DNA of 64,000 bases, from assembly GCA_964591295.1 (NCBI GenBank), contig CAZQAG010000008.1, positions 1 through 64,000 on the forward strand, given 5' to 3'. The DNA comes from VAXT01 sp964591295. Its GTDB lineage: Bacteria; Actinomycetota; Thermoleophilia; Gaiellales; Gaiellaceae. The position numbers were made by a program, and so were the translations under genes. Under the pieces are notes generated by a model, which did no database searches, was not told where the DNA came from, and was given only the letters and a program-made list of their open reading frames with translations. Below, piece after piece: positions 1-9,239 of this stretch. Every line of letters begins with the position of its first letter. Position 1 is the first letter of the stretch.

Positions 1-209
1 ATCCGCTCCTCGACCGGGCGATCGAGGTCGTCGTCCAGGCGCAGACCGCCTCCACTTCGCTCCTCCAACGACGCCTACGGGTGGGCTACACGCGCGCGGG
101 ACGGCTGATCGACATGATGGAGCGGCGCGGAATCATCTCGGGCTACGAGGGCTCCAAGCCGCGTCGGGTACTCGTGGACGAGGCGCAGATCGACCGCGTT
201 CTGAGCTAA
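1..209 (+). CDS. ftsK: DNA translocase FtsK, C-terminal end (partial)
   Basis: The open frame entering from the left edge (first full codon at base 3) encodes the last 68 residues of an FtsK/SpoIIIE-type DNA pump. It shows the winged-helix gamma domain that reads polar chromosome motifs: the segment TSLLQRRLRVGYTRAGRLID is followed by MMERRGIISGYEGSKPR and the typical end PRRVLVDE. This domain directs chromosome translocation toward dif at the division septum. The motor domain lies outside the window. The next gene starts 62 bp downstream with its own ribosome binding site, so ftsK probably ends its own unit. Confidence 0.93.
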   Translation, partial: PLLDRAIEVVVQAQTASTSLLQRRLRVGYTRAGRLIDMMERRGIISGYEGSKPRRVLVDEAQIDRVLS

Positions 210-271
210 GAACCGCGCGACTCGTTTAGCATCGCTCTCCTGAACACACGAATGGGTCGGAGGAGGATGCT

Positions 272-1315
272 GTGATACGAACGAGATGGACGTGGCTGGT
301 CATTGCAGCCACGATGCTGCTCCTCGTCCTCGGCGCTGCGGCGTGCGGCGGCGACGACGGCGGCAGCGGCGGCGACAAGATGAAGATCGCGCTCGTAACG
401 GACACTGGTGGCGTCGACGACCGTGGCTTCAACGAGTTCTCGATCAAAGGTCTCGACAAGGCCGAGGCGGATCTCGACATCGAGAAGCGGGTTTACGTGT
501 CGAACTCGGCGGACGACTACGAGCCGAACCTGACGGCCGCAGTCGACGACGGGTACGAGCTCGTGATCGCCGTCGGCTTCCTGCTCGCGCCGTCGACGAT
601 CAAGGTTGCGACAGCGAACCCCGACGTGTCGTTCACGGGCGTCGACCACTTCTATGGCGAGGCGGGCGACGCGTCATGCGAAGAGTCAAAGACCTGTGCC
701 GTCGAGAACGCCCTCGGCATGCAGTATCCGTCTGAGGAGTCGGGCTACCTCGCGGGTGTCGTCGCCGCGCTGACGACGCAGACCGGCACCGTGTCCACGG
801 TCGGCGGAATCAAGATCCCACCGGTCGACAACTGGATCGCCGGCTACCAGGCAGCGGTAAAGGCGACGAAGCCGAGCGTCAAGCTCCTGAACGCGTACTC
901 GAACGACTTCAACGACGCGGCGAAGTGCAAGGAGATCGCGCTCGACCAGATCGCGCAGGGCTCAGACGTCGTCTTCCAGGTCGCGGGCGACTGCGGCCTC
1001 GGCGCGATCGACGCCGCTTGCGAGAAGAGCGTGAGGGCGATCGGCGTCGACGCCGACCAGTCGGCCCAGGGCGATTGCGTTCTGACGAGTGCGCTGAAGC
1101 CACTCGAGGAATCCGTCTTCGGCGTGATCCAGACGTTCGTCGACGGCGAGTACCAGGGTGGTACGAACGCGTTCTACGGCGTCGAGCAGCTTCCGGACGC
1201 TCAGCTCCTGACGGACTTCACGACGGACGTGTCGCAGGAGGTCCAGGACGCTGTGGATATGGCCGAGGCTGGCCTCAAGGACGGCTCGATCGACCCGCCG
1301 TCAACGCTCGGATAG
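272..1315 (+). CDS. BMP-family ABC transporter substrate-binding lipoprotein
   Basis: A 347-residue exported lipoprotein of the Bmp/PnrA family (PF02608), the ligand-binding part of a nucleoside-type ABC importer. The GTG start is set by AGGAGG at 261-266, 5 bp upstream. Residues 1-24 form a signal peptide with lipobox LGAAAC and the lipid-modified Cys25, followed by a Gly/Asp-rich tether. The mature part starts with KIALVTDTGGVDDRGFNE, the family's first strand and ligand loop. It is followed by an ATPase and two permeases, the standard bmp operon. The ligand could be purine nucleosides or another small molecule; the family assignment is firm and the substrate is inferred. Confidence 0.93.
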   Translation: MIRTRWTWLVIAATMLLLVLGAAACGGDDGGSGGDKMKIALVTDTGGVDDRGFNEFSIKGLDKAEADLDIEKRVYVSNSADDYEPNLTAAVDDGYELVIAVGFLLAPSTIKVATANPDVSFTGVDHFYGEAGDASCEESKTCAVENALGMQYPSEESGYLAGVVAALTTQTGTVSTVGGIKIPPVDNWIAGYQAAVKATKPSVKLLNAYSNDFNDAAKCKEIALDQIAQGSDVVFQVAGDCGLGAIDAACEKSVRAIGVDADQSAQGDCVLTSALKPLEESVFGVIQTFVDGEYQGGTNAFYGVEQLPDAQLLTDFTTDVSQEVQDAVDMAEAGLKDGSIDPPSTLG

Positions 1316-1334
1316 GTCAAGTAGGGGGTTGTAC

Positions 1335-1367
1335 GTACGGGGGCGGGCAAGGTTTCCGCCCCCGTAC
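1335..1367 (+). promoter_or_regulatory. intercistronic stem-loop after the binding-protein gene
   Basis: A perfect 12-bp inverted repeat (1335-1346 GTACGGGGGCGG, 1356-1367 its complement) with a 9-nt loop sits between the lipoprotein stop and the ATPase start. No T-run follows, so it is not a classic terminator. Such hairpins often stabilise the upstream mRNA or attenuate transcription so that binding protein is made in excess of the membrane parts; that role is inferred here. Confidence 0.6.
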
Positions 1368-1378
1368 GATCTCCGCGA

Positions 1379-2905
1379 ATGACTGACGCGCCTCTTCTCG
1401 AGCTGAAAGGCATCACGAAGCGCTTTCCCGGCGTGGTTGCAAACGACGCCGTGGACTTCGACCTACAGCGCGGTGAGGTGCACGCCCTACTCGGCGAGAA
1501 CGGCGCCGGCAAGTCGACGCTGATGAACGTCCTCTACGGTCTCTATCAGCCGGACGAGGGCGAGATCCGAATCAGCGGAAAGCAGGTCGCGATGAACTCG
1601 CCGCGCGAGGCGATCGACCTGGGGATCGGCATGGTCCACCAGCACTTCATGCTGATCCCGGTGATGACGGTCGCCGAGAACATCGTGCTCGGGGTCGAGC
1701 CCACCCGCGAGAAGATCCTGCTCGACGAGGACGCAGCCGAGGAACGCGTCAAGCAGATCGCCCAGACGTTCAAGTTCGCGATCGACCCGCACGCTCGCAT
1801 CGAGAACATCAGCGTCGGCCAGCAGCAACGAGTCGAGATCCTGAAGGCGCTCTACCGAGGCGCCGAGATCCTGATCCTCGACGAGCCGACGGCAGTCCTC
1901 ACACCACAAGAGGCGCTGGAGCTTTTCGGGATCCTGCGCTCGCTCACCCAGGAGGGCATGTCCGTCATCTTCATCAGCCACAAGCTGCACGAGGTGCTCG
2001 AGATCGCCGACCGGGTCACCGTTCTCCGGCGCGGAAAGAAGATCGAGACGCTGCCGCGGGAGGGGGCAACCCAGGAGCAACTCGCCAAGCTGATGGTCGG
2101 GCGCGAAGTGTTCCTCCACGTAGAGAAGAAGCCGGCCGAGCCCGGCGAACGGCTACTGCAAGTCGAGGACCTCCATGTCCTCGACCAGCGCGGCCTACCT
2201 GCGGTTCAGGGCGTCTCCCTCGAGGTGCGCGCAGGTGAGATCGTGGGCATCGCAGGCGTCGACGGGAACGGTCAGACGGAGCTGATCGACGCGCTCACCG
2301 GATTGACGAAGGCTCAGAGCGGCGTCATCCGGATCGCCGGCGAGGACATCACGCGCGACTCGACGCGCGAGCGCTTCGACCATGGAATTGGCCATATCCC
2401 GGAAGACCGCCAGCGCCGTGGGCTCGTCCTGGACTTCACGCTGGCCGAGAACATCGGGCTCCACGAATACCGGAACGAGCCCAACTCCCGTTTTGGCTGG
2501 CTGCGCCCGAGCCGTCTGATCTCGCTTGCCCGCAGGCTCCTGAAGGAGTTCGACGTGCGCGGCGGGACGCCGACGACGCTCGCCTCGTCCCTGTCGGGTG
2601 GCAACCAGCAGAAGATCGTCATCGCCCGCGAGGTGGAGCGCGACCCGCGCGTGCTCGTGGCCGGACAGCCGACGAGGGGGCTCGACGTCGGCGCCATCGA
2701 GTTCGTCCACAACCGCCTCGTCGACGAGCGGGACGAGGGGCGCGCCGTCCTCCTCGTCTCTCTCGAGCTCGAAGAGATCATGTCGCTCTCTGACCGCATC
2801 CTCGTCATGTTCGGCGGCCGGATCGTCGGCGAGTACGGCCCGGACGTCACGGAGGAGGAGCTCGGCGTCGCGATGACGGGCGGTCGGCGAGAGGCGGTGG
2901 CATGA
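1379..2905 (+). CDS. BMP-type ABC transporter ATP-binding protein (two ATPase domains)
   Basis: A 508-residue fused ATPase of the sugar/nucleoside (RbsA/YufO-like) type. Domain 1 has Walker A GENGAGKST (about residues 39-47), a diverged signature SVGQQQR and Walker B LILDEPTAVL. Domain 2 has the degenerate P-loop GVDGNGQTE (about residue 290), the signature LSGGNQQK and a changed Walker B, VLVAGQPTRGLD. One competent and one degenerate site is normal in this subfamily. It energises the two permeases downstream. The stop overlaps the next start as ATGA (2902-2905), which indicates translational coupling. Confidence 0.95.
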   Translation: MTDAPLLELKGITKRFPGVVANDAVDFDLQRGEVHALLGENGAGKSTLMNVLYGLYQPDEGEIRISGKQVAMNSPREAIDLGIGMVHQHFMLIPVMTVAENIVLGVEPTREKILLDEDAAEERVKQIAQTFKFAIDPHARIENISVGQQQRVEILKALYRGAEILILDEPTAVLTPQEALELFGILRSLTQEGMSVIFISHKLHEVLEIADRVTVLRRGKKIETLPREGATQEQLAKLMVGREVFLHVEKKPAEPGERLLQVEDLHVLDQRGLPAVQGVSLEVRAGEIVGIAGVDGNGQTELIDALTGLTKAQSGVIRIAGEDITRDSTRERFDHGIGHIPEDRQRRGLVLDFTLAENIGLHEYRNEPNSRFGWLRPSRLISLARRLLKEFDVRGGTPTTLASSLSGGNQQKIVIAREVERDPRVLVAGQPTRGLDVGAIEFVHNRLVDERDEGRAVLLVSLELEEIMSLSDRILVMFGGRIVGEYGPDVTEEELGVAMTGGRREAVA

Positions 2906-4101
2906 GCGTTACGCCACCTGCGCCGGCGCCCGAGGCGAAGGAGGCCTACTCCCTCCGAGCGGGTCTCCAAGAACGCGCCGGGGGCTTCCTCGTCCCGCTC
3001 GCGGCCACGGTCCTGGCCTTCCTGATCGGGGGTCTCGTCGTCCTGCTCACCGGCCACAACCCGGTCACGGCGTATCAGGCGATATTCGAGGGAGCCGGCT
3101 TCAACTGGCCCTACCAATGGTTGACCGGACAGGAGACGCGAGAGTCGGCGCGCGACCTCCAACAAACCCTCCGCGCCGCGACGCCGCTGATCCTCGCCGC
3201 TCTCGCCGTCGCGTTCGCGTTCCGGTGCGGCCTGTTCAACATCGGCGGGCAAGGCCAGTACTGGGTTGGGTTCATCTTCGCCCTGCTCGTCGGAACGCAT
3301 CTGGAGGGCCTGAGCCGCCCCCTGCACGTCGTGCTTTGCATCGTGGCGGGCATCGTCGGGGGAGCGCTCTGGGGCGGCATCGCCGGCTTCCTTCGCGCCA
3401 CGGTCGGCGCCCACGAGGTGATCACGACGATCATGCTCAACTGGATCGCGATCTACGGAGGCAAGTGGTTATTCGAGCTCGACGGCCCGCTGCAGGGCGC
3501 GGCGCCCTCGCTGCCCCGTTCCGCGATCATCTTCGACTCCTCGACGCTCTGGATCATCTGGTCGCCGTACCTGCACGCCGGGTTCTTGATCGCCCTCGTC
3601 GCGCTCGTCGTCTACTACGTCATCCTCAACCGCACGACGCTCGGCTACGAGGTGCGCGCGGTCGGCTTCAACGCTGAGGCGGCGCGGTACAGCGGCATCG
3701 GCGTGCGGAGGAGCTACTTCCTCGCGCTCGCCATCTCTGGCGCGTTCGCCGGACTGGCCGGCACGGTTGACCTGCTCGGGGTCAAGCACGCGGTGGACCA
3801 GAGTGATTTCGATACGAACTTCATAGCGTTCACGGCGATCGCCGTCGCGCTCCTCGGCCGCAACAAGGCGGTCGGGATCTTCTTCGCCGGCCTCCTGTTC
3901 GCCGCGCTGAGCACTGGAACCTCGTCACGCAACCTCGACCCCCAGATCTTCGAACCGGCGCTCGCGACGGACCTGTCGACGATGATCCAGGCGCTCGTCA
4001 TCTTCTTCGTCGGCGCGGAGCTCCTGATCGTCTACATCTGGCGCAGCCGACGCTTTCTCGGGCGAGGGCGGCCCGCGGCCGAGGAGCCTGTCCCGCTGTG
4101 A
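2902..4101 (+). CDS. ABC transporter permease 1 (BMP/nucleoside type)
   Basis: A 399-residue integral membrane permease of the BPD_transp_2 family (YufP/NupB-like). An N-terminal cytoplasmic stretch of about 30 residues is followed by multiple hydrophobic helices. The family segments FRCGLFNIGGQGQYW and GAHEVITTIMLNWIAIY are clearly present, as is the later GYEVRAVGFNAEAARY loop. It pairs with the next permease to form the heterodimeric channel. It overlaps the ATPase gene by 4 bp and the next gene by 4 bp (GTGA). Confidence 0.94.
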   Translation: MSVTPPAPAPEAKEAYSLRAGLQERAGGFLVPLAATVLAFLIGGLVVLLTGHNPVTAYQAIFEGAGFNWPYQWLTGQETRESARDLQQTLRAATPLILAALAVAFAFRCGLFNIGGQGQYWVGFIFALLVGTHLEGLSRPLHVVLCIVAGIVGGALWGGIAGFLRATVGAHEVITTIMLNWIAIYGGKWLFELDGPLQGAAPSLPRSAIIFDSSTLWIIWSPYLHAGFLIALVALVVYYVILNRTTLGYEVRAVGFNAEAARYSGIGVRRSYFLALAISGAFAGLAGTVDLLGVKHAVDQSDFDTNFIAFTAIAVALLGRNKAVGIFFAGLLFAALSTGTSSRNLDPQIFEPALATDLSTMIQALVIFFVGAELLIVYIWRSRRFLGRGRPAAEEPVPL

Positions 4102-5264
4102 TCGATCGGTACACCAACGTTCGAACGGTCGCGGCCGTCGGCATCGGGCTCGGCGTCACCGCCTTCGTGCTGGCACTGCCGCCGTTCACGATCCGCGCGA
4201 TCGTGGTTCCGATCGTCTTCGGTCTGGCCGGGCTCGCGCTCGGCCTCGCCGCACTGAGCCAGGGGGAGCGGCGGCTCGGAGGATTTGCGATCGCGTTTGG
4301 GTTCCTCGGCACCCTCGGCGGCCTGTGGGCGCAGGGAGTAGACCAGACCACTCTCGAGGCCGTGCTCACGGGAGGGCTACTGGCTTCGACGCTCCGCTTC
4401 GCAACGCCGCTCGCCTTCGCAGCGATGGGGGGCATCTTCTCCGAGCGGTCCGGCATCGTGAACATCGGGCTCGAGGGAATGATGCTCGTCGGCGCCTTCT
4501 TCGCCGTCTGGGGGTCGATCTGGAGCGGCAGCTGGGTCGTCGGCCTCCTGATGGCGATGCTTTCCGGGGGGCTCCTCGCGCTGATCCACGGCTTCTTCTC
4601 GATTCATCTCCGAGCCGACCAGATCGTGAGCGGCTTCGCCGTGAACCTCCTGGCGCTCGGCCTCACGGGGTACCTGTACAGCTCTATCTATCCGGACGGA
4701 ACCGTGAAGGGCCAGATCAAACGCGTTCCCAGTCTCGAGGGATTGCTCGGATTTCTCGACTGGGTGCCGGGCGCGGACCTGAGCCTCCTCGTCTGGCTCA
4801 TGTTCCTGACCGTGCTGCTCTCCTACATCGTCCTGTTCAAGACCCCGATCGGTCTGCGAATCCGCTCGGTGGGCGAGCATCCGCGCGCCGCGGACACCGT
4901 CGGCATCTCTGTGTACCGCGTGCGTTACGCAGCCGTGGTCACGTCGGGGGCCCTGGCAGCGCTCGGAGGGGCGTTCTTGTCGATCGGGTTCACGGGCAGG
5001 TTCACAGAGAACATGACCGGCGGCCGCGGTTACATCGCGCTGGCAGCGGTCATCTTCGGCAAGTGGCGACCGGGTTGGGCGTTCGTGGCGACGCTGCTCT
5101 TCGGCTTCGGGTTTGCGCTCGCGATCCCGCTCCAGCGCGAGGCGGACATCTCGTCGAACCTGATCTCGATCCTGCCGTACCTCTTGACCCTGGTCGCGGT
5201 GGCCGGTGTTATCGGCCGCTCGATCCCGCCCGCCGCTATTGGCCGCCCCTACGTCAAGCAGTAA
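4098..5264 (+). CDS. ABC transporter permease 2 (BMP/nucleoside type)
   Basis: A 388-residue membrane permease, partner of the preceding gene (YufQ/NupC-like). It carries the paired motifs FSERSGIVNIGLEGMMLVGA and RADQIVSGFAVNLLALGLTGY, then GLRIRSVGEHPRAADTVGIS, all typical of the second permease of nucleoside importers. The GTG start at 4098 overlaps the previous stop by 4 bp. About ten hydrophobic helices can be seen. Together with the lipoprotein and ATPase it completes an importer. Confidence 0.94.
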   Translation: MIDRYTNVRTVAAVGIGLGVTAFVLALPPFTIRAIVVPIVFGLAGLALGLAALSQGERRLGGFAIAFGFLGTLGGLWAQGVDQTTLEAVLTGGLLASTLRFATPLAFAAMGGIFSERSGIVNIGLEGMMLVGAFFAVWGSIWSGSWVVGLLMAMLSGGLLALIHGFFSIHLRADQIVSGFAVNLLALGLTGYLYSSIYPDGTVKGQIKRVPSLEGLLGFLDWVPGADLSLLVWLMFLTVLLSYIVLFKTPIGLRIRSVGEHPRAADTVGISVYRVRYAAVVTSGALAALGGAFLSIGFTGRFTENMTGGRGYIALAAVIFGKWRPGWAFVATLLFGFGFALAIPLQREADISSNLISILPYLLTLVAVAGVIGRSIPPAAIGRPYVKQ

Positions 5265-5601
5265 CGGGTCGCGGCCGCGGAACCGAGCGGCCGGCTGGTC
5301 GCTCGTCCTCGCGCTGCTGGCCCTGGCTGCGATTCCCGTTGGCGCGGCGGTCACCGAATCGCGAGCCGACCTCCGCCTCGTGCACGCCGGTGTCGCAGTT
5401 CCGGTCGCCGCCCTTTTCGCCATCGCCGCGATCCGCCTCGCGCGTCGGGCGCGCCTGCGGCACGAGCGCACCCTCGGCCGGGCCGGGGGGGAGCGAACCG
5501 CACAGGTGGGGCGGGTCCTCGGCTGGCTCGCGCTCTACGTGGCGCTGATCGCCTCCATCTCCCTGGCCGTCTATGCGGTCAATTTCTACCTCTTGGCATA
5601 G
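5206..5601 (+). CDS. small membrane protein, unknown function
   Basis: An open frame of up to 131 residues that is not recognised as a known family. It has two clear hydrophobic helices, one starting WSLVLALLALAAIPVG and one near the C-terminus, separated by an Arg-rich cytoplasmic-type segment (ARRARLRHERTLG). The proposed GTG start at 5206 overlaps the permease by 59 bp, and a later non-ATG start is possible because the first 30 residues are low in structure. It lies 14 bp before a RodZ-like gene, so a link to the importer or to the cell-shape protein cannot be separated from sequence alone. Confidence 0.55.
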   Translation: MLSAARSRPPLLAAPTSSSNGSRPRNRAAGWSLVLALLALAAIPVGAAVTESRADLRLVHAGVAVPVAALFAIAAIRLARRARLRHERTLGRAGGERTAQVGRVLGWLALYVALIASISLAVYAVNFYLLA

Positions 5602-5615
5602 ACTCCAGTCTCCCC

Positions 5616-6341
5616 GTGTTCGAGATCGGCAACAGCCTCCGCGAGGCTCGTCTGCGGCAGGGGCTCGATTTTCCGGAGATCGAGCAGGCGACGAAGATTC
5701 GTGGCAAATATCTGCGTGCCCTCGAAGAGGAGCAGTTCGAAGTGCTGCCCGCGCAGACCTACGTCAAGGGCTTCCTGCACTCGTACGCTGACTACCTGGG
5801 GCTCGACGGCCAGCTCTACGTTGACGAGTTCAACTCGCGTTACGTGCGCGGGGAGCTCGAGGAAGAGGAGGAGCAGCCGTTTCGTCCGCGCGGCGGCGAC
5901 GCGCCCGGGCGCTTCGGCGGGCTGCAGGGCAAGGCCGTGATGCTGACCGTCGCCGCCATCGCAGGCCTAACGGTCTTCGTCTTCGCGGCGGCGAAGTCTG
6001 CGCGCGACGACGGTCCGGGCATCCCGGTGAGCAATCCGCCGCCGGCGCAACCTACGAAGAAGCCGGTGGCCCGTCTCGAAGTCTCCGGCGTCGCCGGCGG
6101 TGCCTATGTGCAGGTCTACCGCGGCACGCGAACGACGACGCCGATCTACCAAGGGACGCTCGAGCAGGGCAGCCCGCGCATCTTCGTCGGTACGCATCTC
6201 TGGCTCTATGTCTTCGCGCCCGCCAACCTGCGGCTGGAGCTGAACGGGCGGCCGACGGCGGTACCGGGGCGCGGCACCGGCGCACGCCGGTGGCTCGAGG
6301 TGACGCCGAGGCGCGTCTCGCTCGCGCCGCCGGTTTCTTGA
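5616..6341 (+). CDS. RodZ-like helix-turn-helix membrane protein
   Basis: A 241-residue protein with RodZ architecture. Residues 1-75 form an Xre-type HTH (SLREARLRQGLDFPEIEQAT, then IRGKYLRALEEEQFEVLPAQ and TYVKGFLHSYADYLGL). A single transmembrane helix follows at about 108-125 (AVMLTVAAIAGLTVFVFAA), then a Pro-rich linker and a C-terminal beta domain of the DUF4115 type. RodZ anchors the MreB/elongasome cytoskeleton in rods; in actinobacteria without MreB its role is less clear. GTG start. The stop overlaps the likely cinA start as TTGA (6338-6341). Confidence 0.85.
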   Translation: MFEIGNSLREARLRQGLDFPEIEQATKIRGKYLRALEEEQFEVLPAQTYVKGFLHSYADYLGLDGQLYVDEFNSRYVRGELEEEEEQPFRPRGGDAPGRFGGLQGKAVMLTVAAIAGLTVFVFAAAKSARDDGPGIPVSNPPPAQPTKKPVARLEVSGVAGGAYVQVYRGTRTTTPIYQGTLEQGSPRIFVGTHLWLYVFAPANLRLELNGRPTAVPGRGTGARRWLEVTPRRVSLAPPVS

Positions 6342-7588
6342 GACCGCGGGCAGCGGTCGTCGTCACGGGCAGCGAGCTCCTCCGAGGAGGGCGCCGCGAC
6401 GCCAACGGCCCGTTCCTGGCTGCGGAGCTGACCGCACTCGGGCTCGAGCCGGCGCGCATCACGCTCGTCGGTGACGAGCCGCAGGAGCTCGAGGCGGCGC
6501 TCGGCGAGGGCCTCTCCGCCGATCTGCTCGTCGTCTCCGGAGGGCTCGGGCCTACACACGACGACCGGACCGTCGAGCTCCTCGCACGGGCCGCCGGCCT
6601 CGGCAGGTCGGTCGACCCTGCGCTCGAGCAGCAGATCGAAGGCGTCTCTCGGCGGATCGCCGCGCGCCTGGGTCGGCCCTATGCGGAGTTCGAGGAAGGG
6701 GTCCAAAAGCAGGCGACGGTTCCCGAAGGCGGCCGCGTGATCGGCATTGCAGGGACGGCGCCCGGCCTCGTCGTCGAGACGGACGACGTCGTCGTGGTGG
6801 TCCTGCCCGGGCCTCCGCCCGAGCTCCAGCGTCTCTGGCTAGCCGCGCTGGAGGACGAGGCCGTGCGGCGGGTGCTGGCACGCGCGGAAGTGCCCGAGTA
6901 CCGCGTCCTGCGGGTTTACGGAGTGAGCGAATCCGCCGTGGCGAGGGCGCTCTCGGAGGCCGGGGGCGAGCCGGAGGGCGTCCAGGCGACGATCTGCGCC
7001 CACGACGGGGAGATCTGGATCGAGCTCTTCGGCGACGGTGACGCCTTGGCCCGGGCGATGCGCGAGGGGCTCGACCCCGCCGTCTTCGCAGAGGACGCCC
7101 GCCCGGTCGAGGAGCACGTCCTCGAGGCGGCTCGCGAGCAGGAGCTTTCTCTCGTGACGGCGGAGTCCTGCACCGGCGGCCTCGTTGCGGCCCGCCTCAC
7201 CTCGGTTGCCGGCGCGAGCGACGTGTTCCGTGGCGGTGTGGTCGCCTACGAGAACGCCGTCAAGCTGGGCCAGCTCGGCGTCCCTGACCAGGTCCTGGCC
7301 GAGCATGGCGCTGTCTCGGCAGAGAGCGCTTCGGCAATGGCAGCCGGCGCCCGCGCGTCGCTCGGTGCGGACGTGGCCGTGGCGGTGACCGGTATCGCCG
7401 GGCCGGACGGAGGCACACCGGACAAGCCGGTCGGCCTCGTCTACCTGCACGCGAGCGCTCCCGGGGCCGAGCTGGGCCGAGAGCTGCGACTCTCAGGCGA
7501 CCGGGAGACGATTCGACGCCGTGCGACAGCGGCTGCGCTCCACCTCGTGCGCGAGCTTCTGGCACGAAGCCGTCACAACCCCGCATGA
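6338..7588 (+). CDS. cinA: CinA family protein (competence/damage-inducible; NMN deamidase domain)
   Basis: A 416-residue two-domain CinA. The N-terminal MoCF/COG1058 domain shows VTGSELLRGGRRDANGPFLA and VVSGGLGPTHDDRT. The C-terminal CinA domain has LVTAESCTGGLVAARLTSVAG and the end part VAVAVTGIAGPDGGTPDKPV, matching nicotinamide-nucleotide (NMN) deamidase. I take TTG at 6338 as the start because it overlaps the upstream stop; a frame open to 6290 would add 16 poorly conserved residues. Clustering with recA is classical in Gram-positives and mycobacteria. Confidence 0.93.
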   Translation: MRPRAAVVVTGSELLRGGRRDANGPFLAAELTALGLEPARITLVGDEPQELEAALGEGLSADLLVVSGGLGPTHDDRTVELLARAAGLGRSVDPALEQQIEGVSRRIAARLGRPYAEFEEGVQKQATVPEGGRVIGIAGTAPGLVVETDDVVVVVLPGPPPELQRLWLAALEDEAVRRVLARAEVPEYRVLRVYGVSESAVARALSEAGGEPEGVQATICAHDGEIWIELFGDGDALARAMREGLDPAVFAEDARPVEEHVLEAAREQELSLVTAESCTGGLVAARLTSVAGASDVFRGGVVAYENAVKLGQLGVPDQVLAEHGAVSAESASAMAAGARASLGADVAVAVTGIAGPDGGTPDKPVGLVYLHASAPGAELGRELRLSGDRETIRRRATAAALHLVRELLARSRHNPA

Positions 7589-8145
7589 CCTCCTCGGGTA
7601 GCGTCGTCGGCGATGACCGCCTACGGCTCTTTCTCGGCTTTCGCCTGCCCGACGCGACCGCGCGCAGGGTCCTCAGCTGGCAGCAGGAGGAGCTCGGTGC
7701 TCCCGAGCGGGCTCGTCTCGTCCCGGTCGAGAACCTGCACGTCACGATCGCATTCCTCGGCTCGCGGCCGGCCGGTGAGGTCGACTCGATCGCCGGAGCC
7801 CTGCGCGAGGCCGCTCGAGATGCTGGGCCCGTGCTCGTCCCTTCCGGGTACCGAGAGACGCGCTCGGTCGGCATGCTCGTCTTCGACGACCAGGACGGAC
7901 ATGCGACACGGATCGCGGAAGACGTTCACGGACGCTTGGCCCGGCTCGGGGTCTTCGAGCCCGAGCGGCGCCCGTGGCTTGCGCACCTCACCGTCGTCCG
8001 CTTTCGCGAGCGACCGCGGCTTCAGCCCCCGGTCCCCGATCTCGGGCCGGTGACGATGTCCGACGCTGCTGTTTACATATCCCGGCTGCGGCCGACAGGC
8101 GCGCAGTACGAAGTCTTGGAGTCGGTTCCGCTAGGAGGTGGATGA
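7585..8145 (+). CDS. thpR: RNA 2',3'-cyclic phosphodiesterase / 2'-5' RNA ligase family
   Basis: A 186-residue protein of the 2H phosphoesterase superfamily. The two catalytic H-x-T motifs are intact: LHVTIAFLG near residue 52 and LAHLTVVRF near residue 133. The N-terminal RLRLFLGFRLPDATARRV is the usual ThpR opening. The family hydrolyses 2',3'-cyclic phosphates on RNA ends. ATGA overlaps link it to cinA upstream and recA downstream, so the three are translationally coupled. Confidence 0.9.
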   Translation: MTSSGSVVGDDRLRLFLGFRLPDATARRVLSWQQEELGAPERARLVPVENLHVTIAFLGSRPAGEVDSIAGALREAARDAGPVLVPSGYRETRSVGMLVFDDQDGHATRIAEDVHGRLARLGVFEPERRPWLAHLTVVRFRERPRLQPPVPDLGPVTMSDAAVYISRLRPTGAQYEVLESVPLGGG

Positions 8146-9239
8146 GGTTGGATCGCGAGCAAGCACTCGACACTGCCCTCGGCCAGATCGAGCGCCAGTT
8201 CGGCAAGGGCTCGGTCATGCGCATGAACGACCACGCGCACGTCACGACGGGCTCGATCTCGACTGGATCGCTGTCGCTCGACATCGCCCTCGGAGTGGGG
8301 GGGCTTCCGCGCGGCCGCGTCGTCGAGGTCTTCGGCCCCGAGTCGTCGGGCAAGACGACACTCGTCTACCACGTGATCGCCGAGGCCCAGCGACGTGGAG
8401 GCATCTGCGCCTTCATCGACGCCGAGCACGCGATGGACCCGCAGTACGCGCGCCGAATCGGCGTCAACATCGACGATCTGCTCGTCTCGCAGCCCGACAA
8501 CGGCGAGCAGGCGCTCGAGATCTCCGAGCTGCTCATCCGCTCCGGAGCCCTCGACGTCGTCGCGGTCGACTCGGTCGCCGCACTGACGCCGAAGGCCGAG
8601 ATCGAGGGCGAGATGGGAGACAGCCACGTCGGTCTCCAGGCTCGCCTGATGAGCCAGGCGCTGCGCAAGCTCGCGGGGACGCTCAACCGCACCGACACGA
8701 TCGCGCTCTTCACCAACCAGCTGCGCGAGAAGATCGGAGTCATGTTCGGCTCGCCCGAGGTCACTCCAGGTGGGCGAGCGCTGAAGTTCTACTCGTCGGT
8801 CCGGCTCGACATCCGGCGCATCGAGACGCTGAAGGAAGGCGTCGAGGCGATCGGCAATCGCGTCCGCGTCAAGGTCGTGAAGAACAAGGTGGCGCCGCCG
8901 TTCAAGCAGGCGGAGTTCGACATCATCTACGGCTCCGGGATCTCCTGGGAGGGCACGGTGCTCGAAGCCGGCATCGAGCGGAAGGTCGTGCAGAAGTCGG
9001 GCTCCTACTTCAGCTTCGACGAGGAACGGCTCGGGCAGGGCCGGCACAACGCCGCCGCCTTCCTGCGAGAGCACCCCGACGTCACCGAGAAGATCGTGAT
9101 GGGGATCCAGGCCGAGCTCGGTGAGGACGGCATCGCCTCCGCGCGGCTGCTGCCGGTTGCATCCGCCGACGACGCCGAGCGTGCCGAGAAGGCCAAGGAG
9201 GCGGAAGCTGTCCGCGAAGAGGTCGCCGCCACGGGTTAG
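8142..9239 (+). CDS. recA: recombinase RecA
   Basis: A 365-residue RecA. It has Walker A GPESSGKTT (about residues 65-73), the Walker B region LDVVAVDSVAALTP, the L2-flanking segment NQLREKIGVMFGSPE and the C-terminal EKKIV-like stretch. The ATG at 8142 is preceded by AGGAGG at 8133-8138 and overlaps the thpR stop (ATGA), which fixes the start. RecA catalyses strand exchange and activates LexA self-cleavage. It is followed by recX, its usual modulator. No SOS box was confidently recognised because the gene lies inside an operon. Confidence 0.98.
   Translation: MRLDREQALDTALGQIERQFGKGSVMRMNDHAHVTTGSISTGSLSLDIALGVGGLPRGRVVEVFGPESSGKTTLVYHVIAEAQRRGGICAFIDAEHAMDPQYARRIGVNIDDLLVSQPDNGEQALEISELLIRSGALDVVAVDSVAALTPKAEIEGEMGDSHVGLQARLMSQALRKLAGTLNRTDTIALFTNQLREKIGVMFGSPEVTPGGRALKFYSSVRLDIRRIETLKEGVEAIGNRVRVKVVKNKVAPPFKQAEFDIIYGSGISWEGTVLEAGIERKVVQKSGSYFSFDEERLGQGRHNAAAFLREHPDVTEKIVMGIQAELGEDGIASARLLPVASADDAERAEKAKEAEAVREEVAATG

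Noticed and set aside
10..271. Promoter of the BMP importer operon
   Set aside because: TAGCAT at 227-232 resembles a -10, but no -35-like hexamer lies 16-18 bp upstream.
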